A stretch of DNA of 64,000 nt from Ligustrum vulgare (Eukaryota; Streptophyta; Magnoliopsida; Lamiales; Oleaceae), in NCBI GenBank assembly GCA_963555705.1, contig OY743171.1, positions 20,025,352 to 20,089,351 of the forward strand, in the 5' to 3' direction. A program made the position numbers and the translations under genes. Shown here piece after piece: positions 1 to 10,235 of the stretch (the first letter of the stretch is position 1; each line of letters begins with the position of its first letter). The notes beneath the pieces were generated by a model that ran no database searches, was not told where the DNA came from, and worked only from the letters and a program-made list of their open reading frames with translations.

Positions 1-930
1 AGATATACTTACATTTCATAACAACATACTTAATTTTCATAAAAACATAAGATATACTTACATTTTAAAAGATTAAAATGAAGTGTAGTAGTAAATGGAC
101 CAAAACTTTCTTGACCACCTTGAATTTCTCTTACTTGTGGATTTTGTCAAGAGGTTGGAAATAAGTGTATATGTGTAGAGTTGTGTGTAAAAGAGATGGG
201 TTTAAATAGATGTATAAAGTTGGCATATTGTAAACATAATCATTCAATTCTATTAATTTTAACACATCCTTTTCTTAAAGTAAAGCACCATTCATATACT
301 TTTCCATATTTATACAAATATTATGCTCTTCATGATTATATATAATGGAGTATATAAATCATTCATATACTTTTCCATTTTTTATACAAATATTATGCTC
401 TTCATGATTACATATAATGGAGTCTTATCAATCATTCATATACTTTTCCATATTTATACAAATATTATGCTCTTCATGATTATATATAATGGAGTATATA
501 AATCATTCATATACTTTTCCATATTTATACAAATATTATGCTCTTCATGATTATATATAATGGAGTATATAAATCATTCATATACTTTTCCATTTTTTAT
601 ACAAATATTATGCTCTTCATGATTACATATAATGGAACCTCTCATGCTTGCATATATTTTCTTAATTTAAATAATAAAAGTAATTTTTGTATAAATAAAT
701 ATTGGGATAACATTGAATTAAGTATTTGGACTTAATATACTTTAAATCAAGAAAATGGAGATATTTTTAGAAATTCGGAATTTAATTTAAAATCGAACGA
801 TCTCGATTATTTCTTGACTTGGCTATACGAATACGTCGCTGCGTTAACTTAATAAAAATGGGTGAAATAGTAGCGACACGATTTTCTATTAAAATAATTA
901 TTAATCGCGTAAAAATTCTTGGTTGCTACA
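1..930 (-). repeat. Partial Tekay-type chromovirus LTR, reverse orientation
   Basis: Read on the minus strand, the LTR begins at 930 with TGTAGCAACCAAG, close to the TGTAGCGACCAAG start of the LTRs at 40812 and 48161. Bases 690-930 match the 5' end of the solo LTR at 18760-22381. Bases 1-63 match its interior near 19890-20000. The roughly 630 bp between them does not match that LTR and contains a minisatellite, so the copy is rearranged or carries an insertion. The other end lies outside the window. Confidence 0.75.
290..640. repeat. Minisatellite, about 71-73 bp period, five copies
   Basis: Units start near 290, 361, 434, 505 and 576, each beginning ATTCATATACTTTTCC and containing ATTATGCTCTTCATGATTA. 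Units 1-2 and 4-5 share the same private variants (CATATTTATAC followed by CATTTTTTATAC), so a two- to three-unit block of about 215 bp was duplicated. The two short open frames over it only translate the repeat and are not genes. Confidence 0.9.
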
Positions 931-1895
931 GTTAACTCCTAAGAGGGAGTCATTAGGATAACGTCGTACGGGTATAGTGAGAATTATATGAAGGTTGTGT
1001 ATGTCCAACATGAGGATTCGTCACTCCTGGGTAGTAGGATATTATAACTTGTATTTCTCCCACTTAAGTTGATGTAAAGTCCTCGGCCGGGATGAAATTA
1101 TGAGTTGAAAATGTGTTTTCAATTATAACTAGAATAGCTAAGAGAATAGGTGAATAACATAATTGGTTGAAATAAGATTGACGCGATCCATATCTCTTAA
1201 CCAATTGGGTTATATTGATGAAGGGATTACATTTTCACGGTAACCGCACATAAACTGGTTTTTTCATAACCACGTGACATTTCCATTCACATGGATTGCC
1301 TTGATACATTGCTAGACGTCAATCTTAGACTGCGACGTAAATTAATCGATCTTGGTGAATCGAGAATGAATTAGAAATAGATATTTCAATTCATCTTACA
1401 CCAATTAGATTGGAATAATAATAACACGGCGCTGCCATCGTGAATGGAACCTAATAGATCATACACAAAAGCAAGAATAAAGTATTTGGAATTAGATCTT
1501 GTACAAGGGAGATTGTTGGAATAGTGTCCAAGCCTAATTAGTTGCGCCGGACTTAGGTTGGAACCCAAGTCCATTATCTCTACCCTAATTAGGTTTAGCG
1601 TAAACCTATAAGTACTAGATAATTTACAAGACATTCGAAGGGCTTTGAGTTGTCTTTTTGGTTGCTAGTACAACCATTCCAGATCCTAGCTTGCAGTGTG
1701 GATCACTATCAGAGGCTGGACAATTGGACGGCTGTGGTGACAAAATTTCTACATCCTGCACCAGATTTCAAATTCACAAATTTCATCAAAGGTACAATTT
1801 GTGTCACAAATTCTATCTAAGTGCCAGGTTGATACGGGCTATGTCTTTGAGTCTTTTAATTTACGTTCTAAATGTATGACCCAAAACCTTACACT
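931..1895 (+). mobile_element. Ty1/copia-like retrotransposon 3' end: tail, PPT and LTR
   Basis: A polypurine tract (AAGGGAGAT, 1505-1513) is followed directly by TGTTGGAATAGTGTCC at 1514. This is the usual copia arrangement of a purine tract immediately before an LTR starting TGTTGG. Bases 931-1504 look like a non-coding tail and I found no integrase or RT frame. The LTR end near 1895 is a guess because no second LTR is present. The left side is cut off by the chromovirus LTR ending at 930. Confidence 0.5.
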
Positions 1896-2289
1896 ATAAA
1901 ATGAAATTCATATACCGAGTTAGTATAAGAATAGAAAGGAACTTGGCACGATAGATCCACTCATCCGGACTTCAAATCCTAGATTGAGTTGACATGGGAA
2001 TATTTGCATAGCATGTTTGTTGTGAAAAAAGTCCTCCAATGAAGGGGATCAAAATTCTCCACCTTTTTGGAGGAAGGTGCCTTTTACTTTTAGGGTCAGT
2101 CTTATAGGCACAATTTGTCTAGGAAGTTGTAAAATGTTTGCCTTGAAAATGATTTTTGGTTGTTTAATGACTTAAATTTGTCTTCGAATTGATTTGCCAC
2201 CTTTGTATTGGGAATTTGTATTTTCCATATTTTTAAGGTAAATGAATTCTCTTCACTTTGGTAGGAATTGGTTTGCCACCTTCCATGGC
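1896..2289. other. Unassigned spacer
   Basis: No coding frame or element boundaries recognised. It contains a short inverted stretch around 2030-2090 (CCTCCAAT, then TTTTTGGAGG). Confidence 0.4.
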
Positions 2290-2640
2290 AAATCACTTTC
2301 GCATCGTTTGATCATTTTTGTTGTTCTTAATTGACTTATTTTTTCCTGAAATTAACATTATTAATATCAAGTACAAATGTTTGAAATTTTTTTAAAAAAA
2401 AGTAAAAATTTATTAAAATAGCTAAATTTTGTTTTATTTATCATAAAAAATAATGTCAATTAAACGACAGAACTTGAAAAATTCCTCACTTTTTCATCTA
2501 GAAAATTAAACAAATCAAGCATATTAAACTTTCAATTCTTAGGAAAACAAATTATCACGAATTCCATTATCTGTAATTCATTTTCTTTTAACTCAAGTTT
2601 CTCCCTTGCTATTAAACGGGCCCTTAAATTTAGCAAGCAA
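2290..2640. repeat. Dispersed MITE-like family 1, copy 1 (partial)
   Basis: It shares an ordered set of motifs with 7551-8140 and 27240-27785: TTTGATCATTTTT near one end, then TATCAAGTACAAATGT, TTTTATTTATCATAAAAAAT, and a closing TTAAACGGGCCC matching AATCAAACACGGCC in the 27-kb copy. The family ends in a TTTGATTG-like inverted terminus. Superfamily not determined. Confidence 0.55.
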
Positions 2641-2765
2641 CTGGTTGGAGTGTTCGAGTCAAATTATTGGGGAATATTTAGAAGTAATAATATTGAATTC
2701 CCTAAAACGTACTGTTAAAAATTAATGATAATTATGAATATGTGATCGGAATTAAATTTTAATAC

Positions 2766-2955
2766 GGAGGCTTAGCCTCTCTTTGGTAAATGGTTTATAA
2801 AAAAAATTTATATAAGACACATTTTTTCAAATCACTTTTCAACTACACACATTTTCTTAAACTACTTTTTAATCACATGTTTTATATCAAAAACATAACA
2901 TTCTCCATTTATAAACAAAAAATAAATAAAATTCCCAAACGGAGGCTAAATAGAA
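2766..2955. repeat. Dispersed repeat family 2, copy a
   Basis: Defined by AATCACTTTTCAACTACACACATTTT-type phrases followed by ACATTTTACCTAGAAAACATAAA-type phrases. Here it is bounded by GGAGGCTTAGCCTC and CCAAACGGAGGCTAA, suggesting inverted ends around GGAGGCT. Other copies lie at about 5630, 26040, 26250, 26487, 37080 and 61380. Confidence 0.6.
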
Positions 2956-3148
2956 CGAATTAAATGATAAAGTTTCTTTTTTATTATTTATGTTTAAAAA
3001 TTGTCTTATTTTACGAGCCATGATCCCAGGGGAAGAATACACAAATTAGGTTGTCAAATTACCATATTTCAGAAATGAAGAAAATACTTTATATATTCAT
3101 GAATCGGGTGGTAATAAAAATATTTATTTGTATTATATAAATTATAAG

Positions 3149-4490
3149 TACCCACCCGACTCAGTATCGTTTAAATCTTCTCCAATCGAGTCAACGCCTC
3201 ATCACCATCATTGTCACCACAACCATCTCTGAGCACCACCACCACTACCAGTATCTACGATGCACTATCACAATCACCATCACCATCACCATCACCATCA
3301 CATCCCAAGCTCGGATGTACAACCACCACCATCTCCAAGGCACCACCACCACACCATCATCATCCCCAAATAAAAAATTATGACATGTGATTCATATATG
3401 TGACCTCAGTTGAATTTGTAATGAACATCCTTCTGTCTACTGTAACCTACGACTACTGTGATCAATTTTCTTGGATCTGTGTCCTATTGAAATTGATATG
3501 TGATCTATGGAATATGACTTGTGACCGTAAACTGTTATTTGTGACCTACAACAATGAACCTCTGACATGTGACTTTAAAGTATGATATGTGACCTGAGAT
3601 ATAAATTGTACCTGTGACATGAATTATATTTACTGTGACAAGTGAATGTATGAATTGTGACCTGTGACCTAAACTCTATGAATTGTAACATGTGACTTTA
3701 AAGTGCGACATTTGAGTTGAATTATGAATTGTGATCTGCGACCCGAATTATTAAGTGTGACCGTTTTCTTGGATATGTGACCTATAGAAATTAGTATGTG
3801 ACCTATGGAGTATGATTTGTAGCTTGTGAACTGTTACTTGTGAATTGCAATCTATGAACTTTTATATGTGACCTTAAAGTGGGATATGGGACCTGAGGTA
3901 TAAATTGTGAGCTACGACCTGAAGTGCTAAGTGTGACTTGTAATCTTAATGATGCCTTCTCTAGATCTGAAAATCACCTTAGCGGTACCACAACATTCAC
4001 CTCCTCACCACCACCACCACCACCACATCACCACCAACACCCACATCTCACCAACAACCATAAATGTCATACTAAACTCGAAAACAAACTAGAAAAAAAG
4101 GGGCAACACATACTACATCAAACCAAATAGAAATAGAAATAGGAAGATCTTCGCCTCCAATCACCACCACACACCATCGCCTCCAATCCTACCACATAAC
4201 AAAAAGAAGAGAAGAGATGCAATTGACTGACACAAAAGAAACCTGAGATAGAAGCGCTCCGATCTTCGTTGAATCACCACCACAAAAATTTCAGATCTTT
4301 GAAAAAAAAAATGTCAAATTTATGTTCTTTATAACCTCCTTTGTTGAATTTTCTTCATCTCCTTTCCTCTCAGTAATTTTGATTCCATAAAAAAGGAATT
4401 TCTATGATGGAATTATGGAAAGAGATGGGGAAAAAGGTCAAAATGGAGACTAACTATGTATGTATTTCTGATGCGGGCGGGTGGGGGTAA
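3149..4490. mobile_element. Unclassified inverted-repeat element with TGTGACCT-rich core
   Basis: Inverted termini are visible: GTACCCACCCGACTC on the left and GCGGGCGGGTGGGGGTAA on the right. Both are flanked outside by similar AT-rich arms. Inside are CAC/ATC-rich stretches (3200-3360, 3985-4215) and a degenerate TGTGACCT array. No transposase frame is present. It may be a non-autonomous DNA transposon or a satellite-bearing unit. Confidence 0.35.
3380..3945. repeat. Degenerate TGTGACCTATGAATTG-type minisatellite
   Basis: The words TGTGACCT, TATGACTTGTGACC and GAATTGTGAC recur at irregular 15-25 bp spacing for more than 500 bp. The period is variable and units are diverged, which points to an old array. 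The open frame at 3400-3585 is a translation of the repeat. Confidence 0.7.
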
Positions 4491-4635
4491 TTTAATAAAT
4501 ATTATTTTCAAATAAATCAATATTATATTATAACCTAATGTGTGAATAAAATACTATTATTCTTGATTTGTGAATTAAGGTATTTATAAACCTGATTTCT
4601 GTAATTACCATGATCCCAAGAACCCATCATCATTA

Positions 4636-5453
4636 GAGCATCTTAGTGATGGCAATGGGCCGAGCCGAGCAGGCTCGACCCTTTAAGCTCGTTGCTCGGC
4701 TCGTCTTAGCAACGAGCCGAGCTTGTGGCTCGTGTTAGACAAGCCGAGCCAGTTCGCGGCTCGTACATAATTTTTTTTTTGCATTTTTTTCATTAAAATT
4801 GACATTTTATTTCAAAAAAATACGAGCCACGAGCCGAGCTACGAGCCGTCCATGAAAAACGAGCCGAGCTGTGCTCGGATCGTTTTTGCATTTGCTTGTT
4901 TGGCTCGTGTTCGAGCTCGTGAGTTGGACGAGCCGAGCCGACGAGCTAGCGAGCCGCTCGACCCGTTTGCCATCTCTAGAGCATCTACAATGAACAAGTT
5001 AAATATAGTTGCACACATAAGCATAAAGTTAATGTTAAATGTCACATCCTCATGTTAAAGTTAACATGCATAAATTACTACAATGAATACGTTAATTTTT
5101 AACTAATTCCAAGAATAGAATAAATATTTATTTTTAAAATAGGAAAAATTATATATTAATATGGTACTCATTTTGAAAATCTCATTAAATTATATAATAT
5201 GAAATTAATAAAAAAAAATTATTTTTTTATCAATATTAAAAAATTTAAAGAAGAAAAAATAAGATATTGGGAAATTTTTTCAACTTAACAATGTCATGTC
5301 ATCCACTAAGTTGCTAATCAAATTTAACATACAAGTTAACATGTGGTAAAAAAGATTCCCTTAACATTTGTTTTAACATATTCATTGTACACATTTTTTC
5401 AACATCTTCCTAACTTCACTTAAATGGACTTTAATTCATCCATTGTAAATGCT
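4636..5453. mobile_element. AT-rich MITE interrupted by a second MITE
   Basis: The left terminus is GAGCATCTACAATGAA, resumed at 4979 after the nested element. The right terminus is CATTGTAAATGCTTTA, its imperfect inverse. The core is very AT-rich with TTAAC/GTTAA words. A second, truncated copy lies in inverse orientation at about 60278-60620. Superfamily unassigned because the flanking duplication is ambiguous. Confidence 0.6.
4644..4978. mobile_element. hAT-type MITE (335 bp) with perfect 8-bp duplication
   Basis: The element begins TAGTGATGGCAATGGG and ends CCCGTTTGCCATCTCTA, which are inverse of each other with few mismatches. It is flanked by a perfect 8-bp duplication GAGCATCT (4636-4643 and 4979-4986), the hAT signature. 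The interior is rich in GAGCCGAGC/GCTCGGCTC palindromes. The 68-codon open frames on both strands arise from that palindromy and are not genes. Confidence 0.9.
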
Positions 5454-5629
5454 TTAAACCGCTTAGTTTTAGACCCACACACAATCATGATTTCCACTAT
5501 ACCTCACAAGCTTGTGGTGTGTTCGACAATTGGAACGAGGGAAAACAGAAAAGAGTATACTGTGTGTTGATATTTACATATTTTCGTAAAAATATATGTT
5601 TTATGACATTTAAAATTGCGGTCAACTGA

Positions 5630-5775
5630 GTCTATATTTGGCAAACATTTTTTTTTTTACAATAGAATTCTCCAAATCACTTTTTAATCACACATATTTT
5701 CTTTTTTCACTTTTCGATTACACATTTTGCCTAGAAAACATAAAAAAAAAAAAAAAAAAAATTAACAAACAGAGC
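5630..5775. repeat. Dispersed repeat family 2, copy b
   Basis: Carries the family words AAATCACTTTTTAATCACAC, ATTACACATTTTGCCTAG and AAAACATAAA, closing in AACAGAGCC. A poly-A run of about 20 lies near its end. Confidence 0.6.
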
Positions 5776-5833
5776 CAGTATTAAATGGCACGTAAAATGA
5801 AATGAGTCAATTTATTTGTAATTCAATAATTCT

Positions 5834-6180
5834 TGGAAGATATTTTTTTAAGACATTATGACATGTCATACATTCATTGGGTGGTTAAAAAAAACTACCT
5901 GACTACTTACTTTTTACCAACAAATAAACGTGCGACATGTCACAATGTCATTTAAAAATATCCTCAAATAATATCTCCTTAAAATTACCTTTTATAATTA
6001 AGTCTTTCACATATAAGTAATTATAGAGAGACATTAATAAGGAATATTTTTAAGTGACATTATGATGTAACATACATTCATTGAGTAATGATTATAACTA
6101 TCTCACTATTAAATTTTTCATCATCCAATAAATATGCGACATATCACAATATCATTTAAAAATATCTCTATTAATGTCCC
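5834..6180. repeat. Two adjacent copies of a palindromic MITE (about 150-160 bp each)
   Basis: Copy one (about 5834-5985) runs from GATATTTTTTTAAGACATTATGACATGTCA to its inverse-like end around ATGTCACAATGTCATT. Copy two (about 6035-6175) repeats the layout with substitutions. Each unit would fold into a long snap-back. No coding capacity. Confidence 0.6.
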
Positions 6181-6495
6181 CTTACAATTATTCTTCACAT
6201 ATTGCCACAAAGACTTGGCGTTGTAGCATCAATGATGCCACAGCATTATTATTTTGAATAGTAACTATACTTTTGTCGGCTTTGGTATTATATACATGTC
6301 CAAATAAACACTTAAAAAATTTCTTTTAAATAAGTCAAACATGCTTTATGTCCAAATATTATATTTGCACATTTATTTTTTTATTTCTCGAGATAAATAT
6401 TTTATTAACGTAAAGATAGTAGACCATAATATGTGCTCAATTGCACTAAACATCATCATGACATTCAATATATTGGCAATTTCTATATTGTGATT

Positions 6496-7347
6496 TAGGG
6501 TTGTTCAAAAAATCGCGAAATCACAAATCGAACCTAACACGCTGGTTTGAGACTGTATGGATCCATAGTTTTTTCTCTCAAATCGAACAAAACTGTTTCA
6601 AAATGATTTGGTTTAGATTTTGAATTTCAAAAACCTCAAAAACCGAACCAAATCGCTTTTAATTTTTCAATTAAAAATTAATTTTATTAATTTGAATTTG
6701 GCCGTTCTCCCGCTAAAAAAAATCAAATTTAACTATGAAAATAAAATTCTCATGTATATCTTTTCTAATTTTCATTGCATTGTAATGATCCAAAAAAAAA
6801 TTATAGAATTTTCCTACCTTGTAGTTTGGGTCATACATGCACTAAAGGTAAAAAAAGAAAAAATTGTACTAAGCAAGAAAATTGATCAAGATAATTCAAC
6901 AATAAGTCGTAATTACAATGAACTGCTGAAAATGGAGAGGAACTCAAATTTTTTACTAAAGCTATTAAATCTTCAAATAATGTGTAGTACATATCGACAA
7001 TTGATAGTCTAAAAATCATATTCTCACATTCCATTGAAGTTTTTCATTTATTATTATGCTTTTATTTATTATCAAACTAGTGCAAAGGTAACGAGGTAAA
7101 TACTGAATCAAAGAATGTTAACATATTTTAGCTTATACTAACTTCTAATTTAGCTATATATATTAAAAAATACGAATTAATTTGACATCTAAAATATATT
7201 ATATTATGTCGATAGATAAACCGTGGATTAAAATAGAATCAAACTGCAAAAAATGGTTTGTTTGATTTGAAAAAATGTCAAACCGCTAAAAATGATTTGA
7301 TTTAAAAATATATTAAAAATCGTCTAAATCGGACCTTGTTCATCCCT
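6496..7347. mobile_element. Non-autonomous hAT-type element (852 bp)
   Basis: Begins TAGGGTTGTTCA and ends TTGTTCATCCCTA, inverse termini of one element. Subterminal AAACCGAACCAAATCG-type words occur at both ends. The 8-bp flanks are TTGTGATT and TCGCGGTT, differing only by three C-to-T or G-to-A changes at CpG sites. The interior is AT-rich; a 130-codon plus-strand frame at 6620-7012 resembles no family I know and is probably chance. A relative lies at about 29720-31142. Confidence 0.75.
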
Positions 7348-7550
7348 ATCGCGGTTGATGTGGACATGGCATAATCAATGTCCAAGACTCCAAATTCTAT
7401 TTGACCTAGAACGTGGATTACTATGATATTTGCTTCACATGACTCTATCTACTACGTTCTATTCTCTTTTTTATTTTTATTATTTTTTTCTTGGAGAAGT
7501 ATTTAATTCCCATAAGATAGGTAGGAATTAATTATTTCCTCAATTTCACT

Positions 7551-8140
7551 AAAGAATCATTTGATAGCCCATTATTTTTCATGAAAAAATAAATTTTCCA
7601 GTCAATTCCAAATTTTGACTTATTTGATTGACAATGTTTTTCATGTAATTAGTTTTTCTTATTTGGTTCACTTCAATGGATTTTCCTTCTTTTCTAGGAA
7701 TTACAATTTTTGTCAAAGAGGTGGGAATGTATTTTCTTAGCAAAATGAAATTCACTTTATTCTTATATTTTGGTCTTTAACTTTTTAATTGGCCAATTTT
7801 ATACTTTTTCATCTTCTAATTTGATCCTTCAAGTTGCAATTTAGTCTTTTGACTTTTTAGATCTTACTATTTAGCTCATTTTTCACAATTTTCATCTATA
7901 TTCATATTATTTATTTATTTATTTATTATATGGCATTCTTCACCAATCAGTTACATGAAAATATTACTAATGAAATACCAAAATATGAAATTTATTTTCT
8001 TTCCACCCAAATTCCATCATCGAATTTAAACATTAACTGACAATTCCCAAGAATAAAAGTTTCCAAGAATTCAATTATCTGAAATTATTTTCTTTTCATT
8101 TAAATTTCACCATCACAATTAAACATACCCAAAAGATAAA
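7551..8140. repeat. Dispersed MITE-like family 1, copy 2
   Basis: Starts near ATCATTTGATAGCCCATT and ends near CACAATTAAACATACCC. It shares the order of ATTTTTCATGAAAAAT, AATTTTGACTTATTTGATTG and CATTTAAATTTCACCATC words with the copies at 2.3 kb and 27.2 kb. No coding frame. Confidence 0.5.
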
Positions 8141-8657
8141 GTGTGCATGTCAATGGGTCATTGTAACAATTTCTTTGTCGAAAGTTTTAATTTACTAATA
8201 TCGAGAAATTTAAAGCACTTAGGTCACAATAACCTCCTAAGAAAGCAGAGCATAATAGTATTTAGAGTTTACTAGAATTCGATCATCTTGTCCAATTTAT
8301 AAACTCTCCAAAAGAGAATGACATAAAACTTTTCTAATCTTTCAACAGTTAAGAAACGCGTGTTCGACAATGTAAGACTATCTAACAACTGTCCTTGTAA
8401 AGATAGGCATTTAACCACCACATTAGTTAAAGAGCAATGCATTAACTACAAAAGTGATGAGCATAATGAAAGCGAAAGAAGTGGAAAGGAAAATAAAACA
8501 CGGGGGACCAACTCTCAAATCAAAACATTGTTAATAAGAATAATGTCTTGAGTACATTTTTAGATTTTAGACTATTAATTGCATGTCTTATGTATTTGAT
8601 GAATGTTAAAGTAACGTTTTTTAAGTACTAATACTGTTTTTGAAAGTAATAAAAGTA
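8141..8657. other. Unassigned spacer
   Basis: Contains a 63-codon plus-strand open frame (8360-8551) with no recognisable domain. Nothing else supported. Confidence 0.4.
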
Positions 8658-8941
8658 CTCTCTCCATCCTATTAAGATATGTTTGTATTCCTCATTGGTC
8701 TGTCCGAAATTATAGACCACTTTCCTTATTGAAAGTCAACATATTTTTAAGTTTCTAATATGACCTTATTTAATATCCATTGTTATCAATAAGTATAAAG
8801 TAATCATATTTATTACGTTACTTAATGTATGGATATATTAGTAAAATGTAAAAAAAAAATTATATTTTCAACTACATTAATTGACATTTTCTTAAACTAT
8901 GTGAAAATAGGAGCAAGATCATCTTCATGGGACGGATGGAG
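8658..8941. mobile_element. Stowaway-type MITE (Tc1/mariner), TA duplication
   Basis: Termini CTCTCTCCATCCTAT and ATGGGACGGATGGAG match the Stowaway CTCCCTCCGTCC consensus and are inverse of each other. TA flanks both ends (8656-8657 and 8942-8943). At 284 bp it is in the usual Stowaway range and has no coding capacity. Confidence 0.9.
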
Positions 8942-10235
8942 TAATTGATGTTGTTAGAGGAAAATTGTAAATGGTATATTGACTTCAATTATTAATATAT
9001 TAATATTAATTGTTTGAAAATTTTCGTCCAATTCTTCGAAATATATATTAGACAATTATTTAAAATGTTAGCTTAATAAACAAATCGAGTGTGATATATT
9101 AAGAAATAATCTAATATCATAAAATATAAGGCAAATCAATAATTTTTTTATAAAATACTTATGATAAGTCGCGAAATATGTGAAAAAGCTGTGCATAGAT
9201 AAATTAAATTAATTTGTGCTCATATTTTTATAATTAAAAAAGGTTAGCATTATGCTCTTATTTGGAAGAAATCAAAATGAGATTTTAATCCAAATCAAAG
9301 TCAACAATTAATTTTAACCTCACACTTAATCAGACACACGATTTTTCAATCATATTTTACTAATTTCCATCAAAATCTATTAAAAATATGATTGTAATCA
9401 TCACCAAATAGTGACTATATAAATTTAAATTAGGATTTCAGTTTTTATATAAATTAATTGATGATTTCGGTAAGATTTTTCATGGATTTAAAAATAAAAT
9501 TTTTCGCTCTCATCCTACTTTAAAAAAATATATATATTTTTATTGATAATTAAAGCATAATTGTTTGAATTAAAAATAGAAAAAATTCATTAAAGGCATA
9601 AACGCACTTTTTGAATTATTCAATGGAGTTATCACGAGAAATAAAAATTAATGGCACAATATTCTAAAATTAACGATGATAAATGAATATTAATTGAATA
9701 ACCAATTTCGATTTACTCAACGTGGATAAATTAATTTTTTTGAAATAAGAATTAAAATGAATGTAAAAAAGTTTAAATAAATGAATTAAGGGTATTATTG
9801 AGAAAAAGAAATGAATGTGAGGATAAAATGAAAAATCAAAACATTTTTATTCATCCACACTCTTAAGATATTTGTGTTTATAAATTTGTAAATTTATAGA
9901 TAGATGTAGATATAGAAGTTTAATAATATGAAATTACATTACACTATAGCAATGTAATTCTTAATAATTAATTAATTAATATAATAAATTATTTAATGTT
10001 ATTTAATATGGGTAAGGGTATATTGGGGGTGTATATATATTTATGTATGTGTGTATATATATTATGTCTCTCATCTAAATTAAAATTGATAATGACAATA
10101 TGCAAACTCAAATAAATCAAAAGAATTAAAGTTTTTTGTAACAATTTAAATATATATATATATATATATATTCACAAGAGTTAATAAAGATGGCAGTGTG
10201 TTTTAGAAAAAAGTTTTATGAGATACTTTGGATAA
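8942..10235. other. AT-rich spacer with a partial Helitron-family copy
   Basis: Mostly featureless AT-rich DNA. About 9840-10040 (CATCCACACTC, TAGATGTAGATATAGAAG, AATATGAAATTACATT, AATTAATTAAT) matches the 5' segment of the Helitron at 10236-12060 and the copy at 25500-25965. A (TA)n tract lies at 10149-10172. Confidence 0.45.

Noticed and set aside
3924..4130. Proline/histidine-rich 68-codon frame
   Set aside because: It is a translation of CAC repeats in the TGTGACCT element.
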